Origin: Vespula vulgaris | Lineage: Eukaryota > Arthropoda > Insecta > Hymenoptera > Vespidae | NCBI RefSeq assembly: GCF_905475345.1 | Contig: NC_066609.1 | Span: 3,265,001-3,329,000, forward strand | Direction: 5' to 3' | Length of the DNA: 64,000 nucleotides | Part shown: positions 51,927 to 64,000 of the stretch, in pieces | Position numbering within the stretch: position 1 is the first letter of the stretch | How the letters are laid out: every line of letters starts with the position of its first letter | Notes under the pieces: model-generated | The model's input: the letters and a program-made list of their open reading frames with translations, nothing else | What the model was told of the DNA's origin: nothing | The model's database searches: none | Position numbers and translations under genes: made by a program

Positions 51927-52338
51927 GCGTACAAGACCTGTTCTCGCGTCCTCCTCGATATTATATCTTATCCCTGTCGGACAGAACAAGAACTAGAGAC
52001 CAGATCCTTCCTTTGGATTTGCTCACCCTCGAGCCAAAAATAGAAAAGCCTGCCAGTCTCTATTCGTCTTCTTCATCGAGCGGAACAACGCGAGCTGATT
52101 CCTCTTTCTCCGCATTGTCCCTCCATCGGATTTTTTAGCAACTGAAAAAGAATATTTTTAAACGGTAAGTTCTATAATAAACATTCTATATACGTCTTTG
52201 TACGTATCGATTTGTTTTAATAAAAAAAATTTGTTTCAATAAGAAAGACTGTTCGGTTGACAACGCATGATGGAAAATTGGAAAAAACAACAAGTTTGCG
52301 ATATAAAGTTCTAAGATCGTTTCTTATCTTTCATAGAT

Positions 52339-54243
52339 ATGCGCTTTTTCATTTTCATCCTACCGCTGGTGGCAGCGATTCCGTTAAAAAGTATCGATAA
52401 GAAATATGATCTGGGCATCGAGGATGGAAAGTTGAAATATGTGAAATTCATCGAACCAAGCGACACCGTTGACCTCTCGAATCTCGGACTGAACACGCTC
52501 GACAGATATGCCTTCGAGTACATTACGAACGTGAAAACATTGAATTTGGCTGATAATTCCCTGAGAAATTTACCCCACTTTATCTTCTCGAACCTGACTA
52601 AGTTGGAGAATTTATCTCTGGCTAAAAACGAAATCGACAATGTTGAAAATCTTTTCGTCGGATTGGAAAATCTCAATCAATTGGACATATCTTACAATCC
52701 GATTTCTCATCTTCGACAGGGACATCTTTTCGGTTTGAGCAAATCTACCGAGATTTTGACCGAGGGTAACATCTTTTGGAGCATCAATACGGACGTTTTC
52801 GCAAATTTGTTTCTAAAGAAAGAAAGCGAAAAGAAAGATGGATATTCGTCAAAAATTGATGACAACGAGAGAAAGAGTTTGACGGAAGCGAGCGATAGGA
52901 AAGTCCGAGAAATAGAGTTGAAACAGGAAAACGTGATTTTCCAAAGGTATCGGAGAGATATCGGCAGCCAACTCGGGGAAAATCCCAGAGCGAAGCTCTG
53001 CATGACCGATGACGGTGTCGTAACGTCCGTCAGCGGTATCGATGATAACGAAACTTTGGAAGGAGGATGCCGAGAGGTGACCTTCGACCGTAATAAGGGA
53101 CAACTCGAGCTTCGTGGTATGATTATTAAATCCTTCCGAGAAGGTTGGTACCAGATCCGTTCCTTTCCAGTTAGTTCCATCGATTTATCCGACAACGAAA
53201 TTACCGAGATTACAAAGGAAGTACTCAATGATCTACCAATGAGCGTAGAGCATGTCAATCTAGCTGCCAACAGGATTAATCATTTGTGGAAGGACGTGAT
53301 AGAAAATCGATATTTGAAGAGGCTTAATTTCAAGGCTAACTCCATCAACAACATCGAAAGTAACAGTTTGAATAAAACTAATCTGGAGGGCCTTTATCTC
53401 GCGGACAATCAACTTGACAATCTCGATTTTCTTCATACTTTGCCGTCGAGATTAACCCAACTCATTTTGACCAGTAATCAAATCGTCTCCATCAACCGTG
53501 GTGCCTTCTCGAGTCTAAAACATTTGACTTATCTAAATATGGGCAATAATAAGATCACTAAACTGCAAAACAACGCTTTCGAGGGCCAAGAAAACCTTCC
53601 GGTACTAATATTAACTAGAAATCGCATCACCGAGATCGAACCAAAAGCCTTCTCGGATTTGAAAATGTTAACGACGCTCTATCTTTATCAGAACCTTATC
53701 AGCAAACTCGATAGAAATACGTTTACTGACCTTACCAAACTCCAAGACTTGAATCTCATCTCGAACAAGTTTACGATTATATCCGAAGAAACCTTTCCTC
53801 TTTTGCCAAAATCTCTCATGTCCTTGAATCTCGATGGCAATGAAATAAAAAGCTTGGAGAAAGGTAGCTTCGTCGATGCGCCACGAAACTCTTTATCCTT
53901 AAACGAAAATCAAATATCATACATCGACAAGGGTGCTTTTAAACTTTCGAATCTTCATGATTTGTACTTGAACAACAATAGCCTTACCACCATCGATGGC
54001 GATAGTTATCAAGGTTTACCTCGACTACGACATCTTTCTCTTTCCGGCAATCAAATTTCAAACATCGAAAAAGGCTCTTGTAAGAATTTTGCCAGTTTAC
54101 ATATCTTGGACATCTCCGATAATCCCTTCCAAAGTCTCAAAAATGGGGCCCTTTATGGTTTGACCATTGATAAAGGCACCTTTCTCTACATTTATGGCAA
54201 TCGATTGAAGTCTATACAAAGTGGTATGTTCGAGGACGCTTAA
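52339..54243 (+). CDS. Secreted leucine-rich-repeat protein, function unknown
   Basis: A single uninterrupted coding exon of 634 residues, with the only inferred intron in the 5' UTR (52165-52336). Residues 1-14 form a hydrophobic signal peptide. A first LRR block spans about residues 45-135 (for example VKTLNLADNSLRNLP). A charged non-LRR linker (about 135-265) contains RYRR then D at residues 203-207 (52945-52959), a good furin-type cleavage site. Two cysteines lie just after it in CMTDDG and GGCREV. A second LRR block of about 15 repeats (for example LNMGNNKITKLQNNAFEG) reaches nearly to the C-terminus. No transmembrane segment or GPI signal is visible, so it should be secreted. It resembles the broad insect LRR family (chaoptin/connectin/IGFALS-like) but I cannot assign an orthologue. 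AATAAA at 54552. Confidence 0.93.
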   Translation: MRFFIFILPLVAAIPLKSIDKKYDLGIEDGKLKYVKFIEPSDTVDLSNLGLNTLDRYAFEYITNVKTLNLADNSLRNLPHFIFSNLTKLENLSLAKNEIDNVENLFVGLENLNQLDISYNPISHLRQGHLFGLSKSTEILTEGNIFWSINTDVFANLFLKKESEKKDGYSSKIDDNERKSLTEASDRKVREIELKQENVIFQRYRRDIGSQLGENPRAKLCMTDDGVVTSVSGIDDNETLEGGCREVTFDRNKGQLELRGMIIKSFREGWYQIRSFPVSSIDLSDNEITEITKEVLNDLPMSVEHVNLAANRINHLWKDVIENRYLKRLNFKANSINNIESNSLNKTNLEGLYLADNQLDNLDFLHTLPSRLTQLILTSNQIVSINRGAFSSLKHLTYLNMGNNKITKLQNNAFEGQENLPVLILTRNRITEIEPKAFSDLKMLTTLYLYQNLISKLDRNTFTDLTKLQDLNLISNKFTIISEETFPLLPKSLMSLNLDGNEIKSLEKGSFVDAPRNSLSLNENQISYIDKGAFKLSNLHDLYLNNNSLTTIDGDSYQGLPRLRHLSLSGNQISNIEKGSCKNFASLHILDISDNPFQSLKNGALYGLTIDKGTFLYIYGNRLKSIQSGMFEDA

Positions 54244-54451
54244 ACGTGTTCACATTACGAGTATGCTGAAATAGTTTCGATTCGGAGATGGCACTAGCTC
54301 GTCGTTTAATTACCTCGCTTTAAACAGAGTTTTATCCAACGATCGATTGCGAATGGTTAAAGTTTCATCGCAACGCGATATACGTACTATATACGACGCA
54401 TTACGATATATATATACACACGCGCGCAAAGATATGTACGTGCGCGCGTGC

Positions 54452-54500
<49 letters not shown>
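54452..54500. repeat. (TA)n microsatellite in LRR gene 3' UTR
   Basis: Perfect TA run of about 48 bp directly after an alternating GCGCGCGTGCG stretch; about 210 bases past the stop and before the poly(A) signal, so probably transcribed. Confidence 0.9.
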
Positions 54501-54502
<2 letters not shown>

Positions 54503-54551
54503 TATCTTTACGTTTCCTATCGATTCTACGTTAACAAGAAGAAATGTTAGA

Positions 54552-54557
54552 AATAAA
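54552..54557 (+). terminator. Poly(A) signal of the LRR gene
   Basis: Canonical AATAAA 309 bases after the stop codon, the first on this strand after the coding exon. Confidence 0.55.
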
Positions 54558-55229
54558 TTGACAAACAGAAATATCTACAAATAACGATATTCCCGTTCTA
54601 GCGTCGATCAATTAAAAATGTTGACCTTATTAGAAATACGAACGCAGCTTCTCTTATTTCGACGTAGAATTTACGACAAGTTTTGCAACAACTTCCGCAT
54701 TCTTCGAACGTGTACTTTGGTATAAAAGTTGAGCAATCCGTTTCTTTACTAAATAAAAGATGTTGTCGTCATGCAAGAATAATAATCTCGTATAAATAAA
54801 TGCTTTGAAATACTCCATGCACCGCAACTTTCGAGTATCCAAAAAAATTCTGTAACTCAATCCGTTCCGCTCTAATTTCATGTTTAGAATGTAAGAACGA
54901 ACGCATGATATCGGATAAGATCGTTTGAACTTACTCTACAATACAGAAAAAAAAATACTGACTTGGTTAATCACGTTTTACGTAATAAAGGTAAGTACAA
55001 TAAACAGATATTTAATATAGTTTAAAATCGTGAAAATTACCACTAAATTTATGATAAAAACTAAAATATACAAGTTACAAGAGTTTTTCTCTATCCTCTA
55101 TCCTCTACCTGAATCATACTTAATTAATAATTAAGAAAGATAATAGATATATATTAAAATTCGGTAAAATGTCACAATAAATGTCTACCTATATAAATGC
55201 CATTTCGAATACGAATTTGCGTTTACACA

Positions 55230-55259
55230 ACTACTACTACTACTACTACTACTACTACT
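55230..55259. repeat. Short (CTA)n repeat
   Basis: About ten CTA/ACT units, the same motif as the long tract at 32941-33430. Confidence 0.88.
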
Positions 55260-55678
55260 GCTACTATCTAAGTAATAAAATATTAAAAAATATATTTCAT
55301 ATTTTAAGATCTAGTTGAATTAATTTGCATTGTTATCGAGTATAATTAATAAATAAGTGTCGTTTTATCGTAATAAATTCGTTCGTTAATTGTAACGACA
55401 CTTATACGATCTATGCAACTCAATATACATATACAATAGTGCATACGTTTTGAAATTGATAACTTGGAAGGGATAAATCACATAAAAGGTAAAGAAAACA
55501 AAGAAGCCCTGTTCGATTGGAGCTAAAAGTCTAACTGACTTTGACTGCGTGCTACGTGTATATTAAATATTCGAGCGCAACGTCTGTAATGTAATTGATA
55601 CTCTTTAGTTCGTAAAAGGCGAATGAATTTTTATAGAATTAAAAAAAACAAAAAGAAATGAAGCATTTTTTCGTAACT

Positions 55679-56246
55679 TTATCGTAGAGACACGATCTTC
55701 CATTTGAGCAGAAAGTACGCACAGCAACGAGTTATCAAGAGTATTATGGATAAGGCAATGATATCGTTCCAAAATTGATCGCCCCTCATAGCGATGTCCG
55801 ATAGGAATTTATTAGGATATCTATAATGACAGTATGTAGTTTCCTTGTTTCCCCTACAAGGTAAAGTTGCACGATCCATTCCATATATGGCACTAACGTA
55901 TCTAAAATCAAAGAGAGCATTGTCTTTCGCACATCATGAGGAATGGTACATGCACATATACTTACTGACAAATGTTAAGAAACAAAGTAATCGTTCGCCT
56001 ATTTTTATATATTCTTTATCTTCCGAAATATATAGATCGAAATTAAAAATAGCACAATGAAATAATATTTCATACATCGATAAACAATATTATGCTATTT
56101 TTAGTTTCGACCTATGTATTTTGGAAGACAAAGAATATTGTATAAAAATGGGCAAAGGATTACTTTGTTTCTTAACTTTTGTCAGTGAGTGTATATGCGT
56201 GTATGTATACGTGCATATATATGCGTGCGTGCACGTTATAATAGGC

Positions 56247-56283
<37 letters not shown>

Positions 56284-59200
56284 CTTCCAATCCATATCTC
56301 AGATAACTGACGTAGCTACCCCATTTGAGATAATTTGGCAAATCACGCAAGGACACTCCAAATCCGGCAAACATCATCAATGGTACTGATAAAGCTGGTC
56401 CCACGAACGTACCGTTCTAAAAAAGTTGATTACAACGATCATATATGTTTGTCTTAAAATTATTATCGTTTAATCGATTTTTTGATAAGGATTTCAAGGT
56501 ATAGAGATACATATACTTACGACTATGTTTAATGCTGCGCCTATCATCAAACCAGTTCCTTGAGCGATAAAAGTAACTAATAAGCTAATCGTAAAAAACA
56601 TGAAGAATCTACTGACTTCCAACGGTTGAGACGACATGAAGTATATTATAACGGAGAAGAGTATACAACAGATTATAGAAATCGGTACATCTATTATCGT
56701 AATTGCCGTATAAAACGATTTCAAGCTGTACCACCTATTGAAATGCTCCTTAACCAGAATATCCATCTGCATGGGAACTGAGAAAAAAAAAAGTTAATTT
56801 TCACTCTGTGCATTTTTATATTAACGAGGAGCAAACTTACATGTTACTATAGTCAGCATCATCGTGGTCATCATATGATGTATAAGTATTGCGAAGAGAA
56901 GATTGTAATTGTCCAATACTCTAGCACCATCCTCGCCCGATTGAATGAATACCAAACCAAGCATTAATCCCAACATGATGTTGACTACGATACGAAGATG
57001 AGTCAACGTCTGAAACGTATAAACGATTTTAACGGATTTACGAATAAACGGTTTTTATCGGAAAAATTTCTAAGAAATAAAAGAACGATATTTTTTTTGA
57101 ATATTTTCACCTGATCTCTCTTGCATATCAAGAAACCTTTTTTCAATAAAACACTGATTTGATAACTCAATGGCGTAGCCTGTGACCCAGAAATCGAATC
57201 AACTTTTTTTTGCTTCTTTAATGGATGCAGTGCTATGAACGTTCAACCATAAAATAATTACAAACTCATATACGATATACGGGTAAGATCTACGGTAATG
57301 CATTGTACAAAAATGATCATACCCCTTAAAGCTTTCGCATCTTTCAATGCCTGAGGATTTTCAAACCATTGCACCTTTCGACCATTATCCGAGCCATTTA
57401 TCAACGTCTTGAGCTGCTCCTCGCCGTATTCGCCGCACGCCAATTCGATCACTGTTATAATCGATTTAATATATTTATTAAAAGTAAATTAAGAGAAAGA
57501 GAGGAAAAGTGCGGAACAACGTTGTTTACCATAATCTGCAGGATTATGATAGATCGGGCAAGGTAATTTCATAAATTCCAAATACGGAATTAATTTCTTG
57601 GTGGATCCTTGAAATAGACAGCTTCCTTGGGCAAGAACGTAGATCTACGGAACAAAATTGAAAAGTAAATTATTGATTTTATTCGTCATTCGTTACGTAT
57701 AATCATTCCATTTTTCCTTTTTATCGTTCTTTTACCTGGTCAAAAATTTGAAATAAAGAAGCACTAGGCTGATGAATCGTACATATTATCGTTCTTCCTT
57801 GTCTGGCGAGAAGTTTTAAAAGGTTTACGACTTGCATGCACGACGAACTGTCCAATCCTCTGAAAATAGTATTCAACATATTTTAAATGAGAATTGCATC
57901 TATCGTGTCAATCGTAGAATAAATGATTGGAGAGACTTACGTCGTCGGCTCGTCCAGAAACATCACGGTTGGATTGTTAACCAATTCTAAAGCGATGGAC
58001 AATCTTTTCTTTTGTCCGCCACTTAATCGTCCTGCTCTCGTGTTTAAATGTTCGTACAGTCCCAAGGTCGTGAGTATGTCCTCTATCTATGATCGAATGG
58101 AGTACGTTATTCATATTTTATTATAAAAAATAATAATACTGCCTCTGTGTGTAGTAATAAAAGAAAACAAAAACTTTTTTTTGATCCTTACTATCGTCTC
58201 CTTCTGATATTTTGGCGTATTTATCGGCAATTTAAGATCGGCGGCGATTCTCATAGACTCCATCACCGTGAGTAGAGATTCCAAACGATTGTCTTGGGTT
58301 ATGTACGCTATGCATCTATCAATTCAGGAAGGAAAAACGATTGGAAATAATCATTTAATTTAATATTCGATCGTTTCATCAACTTGATTTTTTATTAAAT
58401 ATAATATAAAAGAATTAATCCAATTGGAAAATATATAGAATATATCTAACCTGCGGAAAGAGTTGAGTTGCCTGATTCGTCCGTTAACATAAATGACTCC
58501 GTCGACTCCGGTTTCTCGAAAACCAGACAGAACATCGAGTAACGTTGATTTTCCAGCTCCTGAGGGTCCCATTAGAGCGATCAGTTGTTTCGCTTGGAGC
58601 CTACCGTTAATTCCGTGAAGAATTTCCTTTCGACCTGATGGATGGAAGAATACGGAAGAAGAAATATAATAAAATAACGACATACGATGAAAGATCGATC
58701 GATCGGTCAAAGTTCCTTGTAAGATCGTTCGAAAATTTTACCAAGAAATCTTACGGGCTTAACCACGTATATTGTAATATAATATTGTAATATAATTTTT
58801 AACGCTATTATATTCTCGTAATATTACATTAGAACTTCCAAAGATAACAGGCACTACTTGTTACCGAAGAGAACAAACAAATTTGTACGCGTTGTCTCAT
58901 ATTTCTTTTCTTTTCCCTTTTTTTCCATCTTCCTTTCTAATATAAAAACGAAAAAATTCTCATGACTATAAATCGACATGATTCATATATACTTGATCTA
59001 TGCATTGTGCGATGTTTTAGGAAGGAAAAAAAAAACATTAATTAAATGTACAACGTACACGTTTGCGTGTATTATGTCAGCTTCTTAAAATATCGTAAAA
59101 GACGTCTAAGGATTAAAGTCCATCCAATCACGATCGTGGATCGTGTATCTTATACTCGTAATATTGATCGATCAGAGTCGTGGTAATATCTCGTGAGTCC

Positions 59201-59639
59201 TTGAATTTTTTTCAACGATATAAAAAAGATTCTAAATTTTGAAGAAAATGATGGAGAATTAATAAAAAGATAAAAGGAAATGGATACGTATTATAAGGGT
59301 AAATAAATAAGAAATCGTTCGCTATGTTAACAGATACATACACCTTTATAAAAAAAAAGTATGATTGTTTGCAAAAAAGGAAGGAAAATATGGTATACCC
59401 TTTCGGAATCCAAGCGAGACGCTGTAAGAGATGTTTTCAAAAATGATGTCGACCGTGTTCGCCTCGTTGATCTGCGTGGCGTAAGACGCATTTAGATCAT
59501 CTTCCTCCTGCTGTTTATCGTTCATCGTTGTCATTTTGTTGCCGTTTAAGGTGCCATTATGTGTCATATAGATGGAAGAACTGCCATTGCCGTCGATAAT
59601 TTCACGCTTGTCCGAGGCCTCGTGTATCAGAACCTCCAT
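55679..59639 (-). CDS. ABCG-family half transporter (ABCG1/ABCG4-like)
   Basis: ABCG half transporters dimerise and export sterols, lipids or pigment precursors; this one looks like the ABCG1/4 branch. Twelve minus-strand exons join in phase: 59639-59399, 58634-58451, 58315-58192, 58086-57941, 57859-57736, 57644-57530, 57451-57323, 57232-57111, 57009-56841, 56777-56521, 56416-56283 and 55901-55679, giving 655 residues, normal for the family. In order: a polar N-terminus, Walker A GPSGAGKST, Q-loop AYITQDNRLE, signature LSGGQKKRLSIALELV, Walker B VMFLDEPTTGLDSS and H-loop CTIHQPS. The transmembrane half follows, with LRYGLEGYVSAIYG and a Cys-containing extracellular loop near the C-terminus. 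The ATG at 59639 is the first in its exon, but the frame stays open to the acceptor at 59708, so a longer N-terminus is possible. Confidence 0.93.
56251..56281. repeat. (TA)n microsatellite abutting an ABCG splice donor
   Basis: TA run of about 30 bp. On the gene strand, exon 11 ends GGAAGG and the intron begins GTATATATATAT, so the repeat starts at the donor itself. Confidence 0.9.
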
Positions 59640-60472
59640 TGTTGCCTCTAAACACCACTCTGTTACGTTGTCTTTATACCTTCTTCGAACTTCTCTGTTA
59701 TAAATATCTAAAAGATCACAGAAATGTTCCAACGATTATTCATTGATTTTTATATCGACATTTGTATCGATTGAAGATTAACAAGAAAAAATACAAGAAG
59801 AAAAATCCATGAAATATTAGGTATGCGAAAAGATTAAACGATTAGATTAGATTAGAAGGGAAGAGTTAGAAATTTGAATCAAAGCTCATCAAATCATTTG
59901 AATTTTCTCTGTACTTGGTCGAGTGTGTCATTAAAGATTATTTATTACTAATGACATTATTTACTTAATTACAGATACGCATTTGACAAATGTGTGTCAC
60001 AGAGTCAAACGGCCCCCATCAAGAATATTCACGGATGAAAATTGTAATATTATAAATATTCTTTCAATGATTGGATAAGCTTACAATTAAACATAAATAC
60101 TCGTTTATTGACATACCCGTGTATATGCAATCAAGTAGGAGAAACTTTAAAGGAGGTAGCGCGCATTCTTTGTCCTTTGCACACTACTGTTATTGTTATT
60201 AATGATAATCGAGCAAGTAAGATCGCGTTCATAAATGAATAGATAAGAGTAATCTTGTTTGCAAGAATGCAAAGATACGTGGAAGGGAGGCAGAGGGAGG
60301 GGGGAGAGCAGGCACGGTTCCAGTCTCTTACAAACTTCTACAGAATCACGTATATAATAATATGTTTATATTCATATAAGGTGATACCTTAAATTAATTG
60401 CAAAATCAAAATTAGTTATGACCCCTTTCGACGGCATAAGCTATCAAGAGGAAATACATATGTGTATGTATG

Positions 60473-60488
60473 TATGTGTGTGTGTATA

Positions 60489-60560
<72 letters not shown>
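60473..60560. repeat. Compound (GT)n(TA)n microsatellite
   Basis: GT-rich tract running directly into a TA run of about 58 bp. Confidence 0.9.
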
Positions 60561-60562
<2 letters not shown>

Positions 60563-62155
60563 TAAAAGAAAATATTGAATAACTTCCTGCTCAAAATAAA
60601 CGATGAATTTAGAAGCTTTTCAACAAACAATATGTAGAATAAGACAAAGAATAAAATAAAGACGTTGAGTAAATTATTAACAAGGATGTAAAAACAACTC
60701 ACCGATCACGACGGTTTTACAAGTTACAATATCTTACGATATGTTACGATAGTAAGGTCAGAAAAAACAATAGTAAAAATAAAAAAGAGAAAAATAAATG
60801 ACAGCCTATGATTTAATAATCTTCTTTTTAATTCTAAACTAATCTGTCTTCGTCAATTCTGGCGATCTTAATCTGTAAAGCAAAGGATAGGGACTCAATG
60901 GCACTCGATCTTCTTGCATAGTCGTATGCATTTTTTATCGTTTCTATTACGTATCTGACCTCTCTTTTCTTTCTTCTTTTACGTAAAAGTATCCAAGTAT
61001 CTAAGTACAATATTATACGCATGTGCGACAAATCAAGCTACTGATCGAGCAAAGTCCGTGAGGCAATAACAAAAAATATGAAGACAGAAACGGAAAGAGC
61101 ATAAAAACTTCTTACTCGGTTTTAAAAGACTAAAAAACTGTTATATTCGGGAAAACGGAATCACCTACGACAAAGAAATTTCTCTGCGTCCTTTATTATA
61201 AAATAAGTACTCTGTATGCTGTGTGTGTGCGTGCGTGAGGATGTGAGAGAGAGGACAATTATTGGCTTTGTTTAATGTCAGATAACACTGCATACATACA
61301 CACTATATAAATGTATATGTACAAGTAGAGATTTGCTTGGTTTGACATGCTCGACTCTCCCCTTGCAACACACACACGCTATAGCTTCTTACAAGCATAT
61401 CGCATGTCGTACGTACCTATATTTCATATAACGATAGAGGAGAAATGAAAATAATGTGAAATCTTTTTAGAGGGGTGGCCTTAAGATGGCTGGGTCGCGT
61501 CTTAAATATCGCTTCATTGTTCCACCACAAAGAATGAACTCATCTTACGTATCTCTACGATACGAGTACAATTCGTGCCCCATGGTAAGAAAAGAAGAAA
61601 CGCTAATGCGCTTTAGCAGAAATTTCTTACGTACGTTTTTTCCGCGAATCTTTCGAAAAATAAGAATGAAATTAAGATAATTTCTAGTTAAGAAAAAAGA
61701 AAAAAAAACTAATGGTATCATTGAGCTTGATTATAATCAAGCAAACGGACAAAAACAGATAAAAATATTTTCAGACTAAAGTACCTAGTCGTACAAGCTT
61801 AATAATAAGTATGTATATACGTAGGTAGATACATATAAGAAGTTTTTAGCGACGATATTTTCCTTGACGGATCAAGGGTCGAGATAATAAATACGACGAT
61901 AATCGTGCGCATTTTTATCGAATCGTTTGGATCGAGTTCTTAATTCTAATAACAAACAAAATAGAAAAGAAATAGAAAAGCGAACGATTCGAGAAATGAA
62001 TTTTTCCTTTCTTTCGTCCAAAACATATGTACATGCGACCTAAGTAGAAAGTAAAGTAAAAGTGATTACGTAAAGTATATAAGGATTAGGTAAAAAGATG
62101 TTTACGTAACGTGACGTAGTAACATCGATGAAAATCTTTTTTATGAATCGCATTC

Positions 62156-62159
<4 letters not shown>

Positions 62160-62212
<53 letters not shown>
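62160..62212. repeat. (CT)n microsatellite
   Basis: Perfect CT run of about 52 bp, in the unassigned region upstream of the ABCG gene. Confidence 0.92.
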
Positions 62213-62218
<6 letters not shown>

Positions 62219-64000
62219 AACCTGATTATGTTAACTATATGATATTGTCTCTCATGCAAAAATAAGTTGGATTTGTAAGGTAAGAGATAGTCTTCGAGTT
62301 AACTAAGAATAAAACGACGCCTCGCGCTACTACCCTACCTTGTAATTATCCTACACAGGTGTTTTTAGCACAGATTCTTTATTACAGATTCTTTCTTGCG
62401 CACTACGTAATTTTATTCGCAAATAATCGTTTTATAGATATCGGTAGGACAAACATTAGTATGGGTCGCGACATCATGAAAGGTCATACGTCCAAACCGT
62501 GCCAATTAAATTTCCGCCATTTTTTCAATCGTTTGAACGACCAAGATTACATTTTTAATTAACGATCCTTTCCTTTTCCTTTTATTTTTCCGCCCCCATA
62601 TCATTACCAGAAATACGATGATATTGTAATCTACTAGACACACCTTGACAAAGTACGAGAAATCAACATTTTTCTTTCCTTCCGAAATATTCTATCCGCA
62701 TATTTTTTTGATCGCACGAACTAAAAAAGCACTTATTACACAAAATAAAGCTTGACAACGAAATATCTTGAAGATATCTTCGGTCATTTGACGAGATATG
62801 ATAAAAATGATGATCGACCTAACCTGCTTGATCCATCTATTGAAATAATTAACATTTGCCCGATATCTCGCCAAAATAATACGCGACCCGCTGCATTCGT
62901 TCGTTTTAAGATCGATCATATCTCAAATACATCTTGCTTCTTCCGGAAAGACTTTTATTATATGTTACGAAAGAGTTCGTCGATAACATAAAAAAAAATC
63001 TGTATCGCAAGGAAAATGTACTAATCGGGTAATAAGACAGCCATGTCATGGTCTCCAAAGGACATAAAAAAAAGGAAGGGAGGTCAAAAAATCTGTTACA
63101 AGTACTTACTTAAAGTTTAAGGAAAGTAAAGAGTTGTATATCCGTACGTATATGTTTAGATCCTAAGTGGGTTCCTGCGTTCTAAGACAGCATCCTTCTC
63201 CTCGTTGACCGTTCCCCGCGTTACTTTCACGAGATCGCGCGTCGTGCGTATTATCTTTGCTCGTAACTTCTTGCTCGACTAATAAACGACGGAACGGACG
63301 GAAGGGTGAGCGTTAAATAATGGCGGGAAAAGGAGGTTAAAGCGACCCACCCGAACGACGCTTTTGCATTCGCTTACATAGACGACGTAAGCAATTCCAG
63401 GTACATTTTGCTTCGTAAACTCGAATAGAAGGAATATTTTCTATACTCGTTTATTCTCTTTTCGCGACGGAGAAGTTGGTACGCGTTGAACGCTTCGATA
63501 CCGACTGAATATCACAACGCGCTCGTCCCTTTCTCTTTACCTATCTTTTTCTCTCTCGGTCGTTGCTTGCTTCGCCTCTATCTGTTTCTCTCACTTTTAC
63601 CCGACACGCTATAAGAACAATGTCTACCCCACTCTTTCTCCCGTTTCTTCCCGATTTCAAAACTTTGTACTCTAGTCGATATATACGTACATACGTGTGC
63701 GTATATACACACGTAACATCATACGTACGTATGTACGCTTCTATCTGTGACACACATTGTCCATTATCTTTGATCGTTTTTAATCACCGCTATCGTTCCC
63801 TTACATGTTTTTCAGCGCGAAGCAATATCGAATACTTATGTGCTCCTTATTTTACTATATCTTTATATTAATATATTTCTTTCTCATCGTTCCTTTCGAT
63901 TCTTTCGTCTCATCGAGCAACAAAATCGGCGAATCGATAACGACGAATGTAACACTTGCTAGATCTTTTTATCAATATATCTGTATGCGATATCAAACTT

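Larger units (their letters stand above)
54244..55678. other. Convergent 3' region: LRR gene and ABCG transporter
   Basis: Holds the LRR gene 3' UTR (AATAAA at 54552-54557, past a TA repeat) and the 3' UTR of the minus-strand ABCG gene. A short CTA repeat lies at 55230-55259. No supported gene. Confidence 0.6.
59640..64000. other. Unassigned region upstream of the ABCG gene
   Basis: About 4.4 kb with no gene I can support. The left edge (59640-59707) is the rest of the ABCG first visible exon. Contains a GT/TA repeat (60473-60560), a CT repeat (62160-62212) and a more CG-rich stretch at about 63180-63370, which could be the ABCG promoter or untranslated exon. Frames of 60-100 codons (for example 61486-61680, 63563-63871) show no conserved motifs. 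Confidence 0.5.

Noticed and set aside
61486..61680. Sixty-four-codon basic frame in the last 4 kb
   Set aside because: Too short, no motif, no neighbouring exon that fits, and similar frames are frequent in this sequence.

Overview
This window looks like nuclear DNA of an insect, most probably a hymenopteran (bee, wasp or ant). The evidence is AT-rich sequence, many short spliced exons with GT-AG introns, dense dinucleotide microsatellites, and insect genes such as pipe and a Gbs-type PP1 glycogen-targeting subunit. The order-level call is inference; no marker in the window fixes the species. I assembled all gene models by hand from open frames, splice sites with matching phases, and protein family resemblance.

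Layout. Bases 1-20,731 form a compact gene-dense block. On the minus strand are ANAPC5 (cut by the left window edge) and ribosomal protein RpL9. RpL9 is head-to-head with the plus-strand Rag GTPase RagC-D. Then come a plus-strand Zip3/RNF212-type RING protein and plus-strand HSDL2. Rabenosyn-5, TRMT13 and a DIPK1/FAM69-type membrane pseudokinase follow, all minus. From about 20.7 to 24.6 kb lies a GAGA-rich, CG-richer divergent promoter region. It separates the DIPK1-like gene from a long plus-strand PP1 glycogen-targeting subunit gene (Gbs/PPP1R3, to 30,875). Bases 30.9-36.3 kb are convergent 3' sequence with a roughly 490-bp ACT-repeat tract. The pipe-type 2-O-sulfotransferase gene fills 36.3-49.1 kb on the minus strand, with long introns. 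A secreted leucine-rich-repeat protein gene with a TATA promoter lies at 51.9-54.6 kb on the plus strand. A 12-exon ABCG half-transporter follows on the minus strand (55.7-59.6 kb). The last 4.3 kb shows no gene I can support.

The genes are ordinary, mostly conserved single-copy eukaryotic genes: cell-cycle ubiquitination, translation, TORC1 signalling, meiotic recombination, lipid metabolism, endosomal recycling, tRNA methylation, glycogen control, extracellular-matrix sulfation and lipid transport. They do not form one pathway. One pair is functionally suggestive: RpL9 carries a 5' TOP-like start, the class of mRNA controlled by TORC1, and shares a promoter region of about 0.6 kb with RagC-D, which encodes a TORC1 activator. 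I found no CRISPR array, intact transposon, rRNA or tRNA gene. No clearly unprecedented system was found; the least explained gene is the secreted LRR protein with an internal furin-like site.
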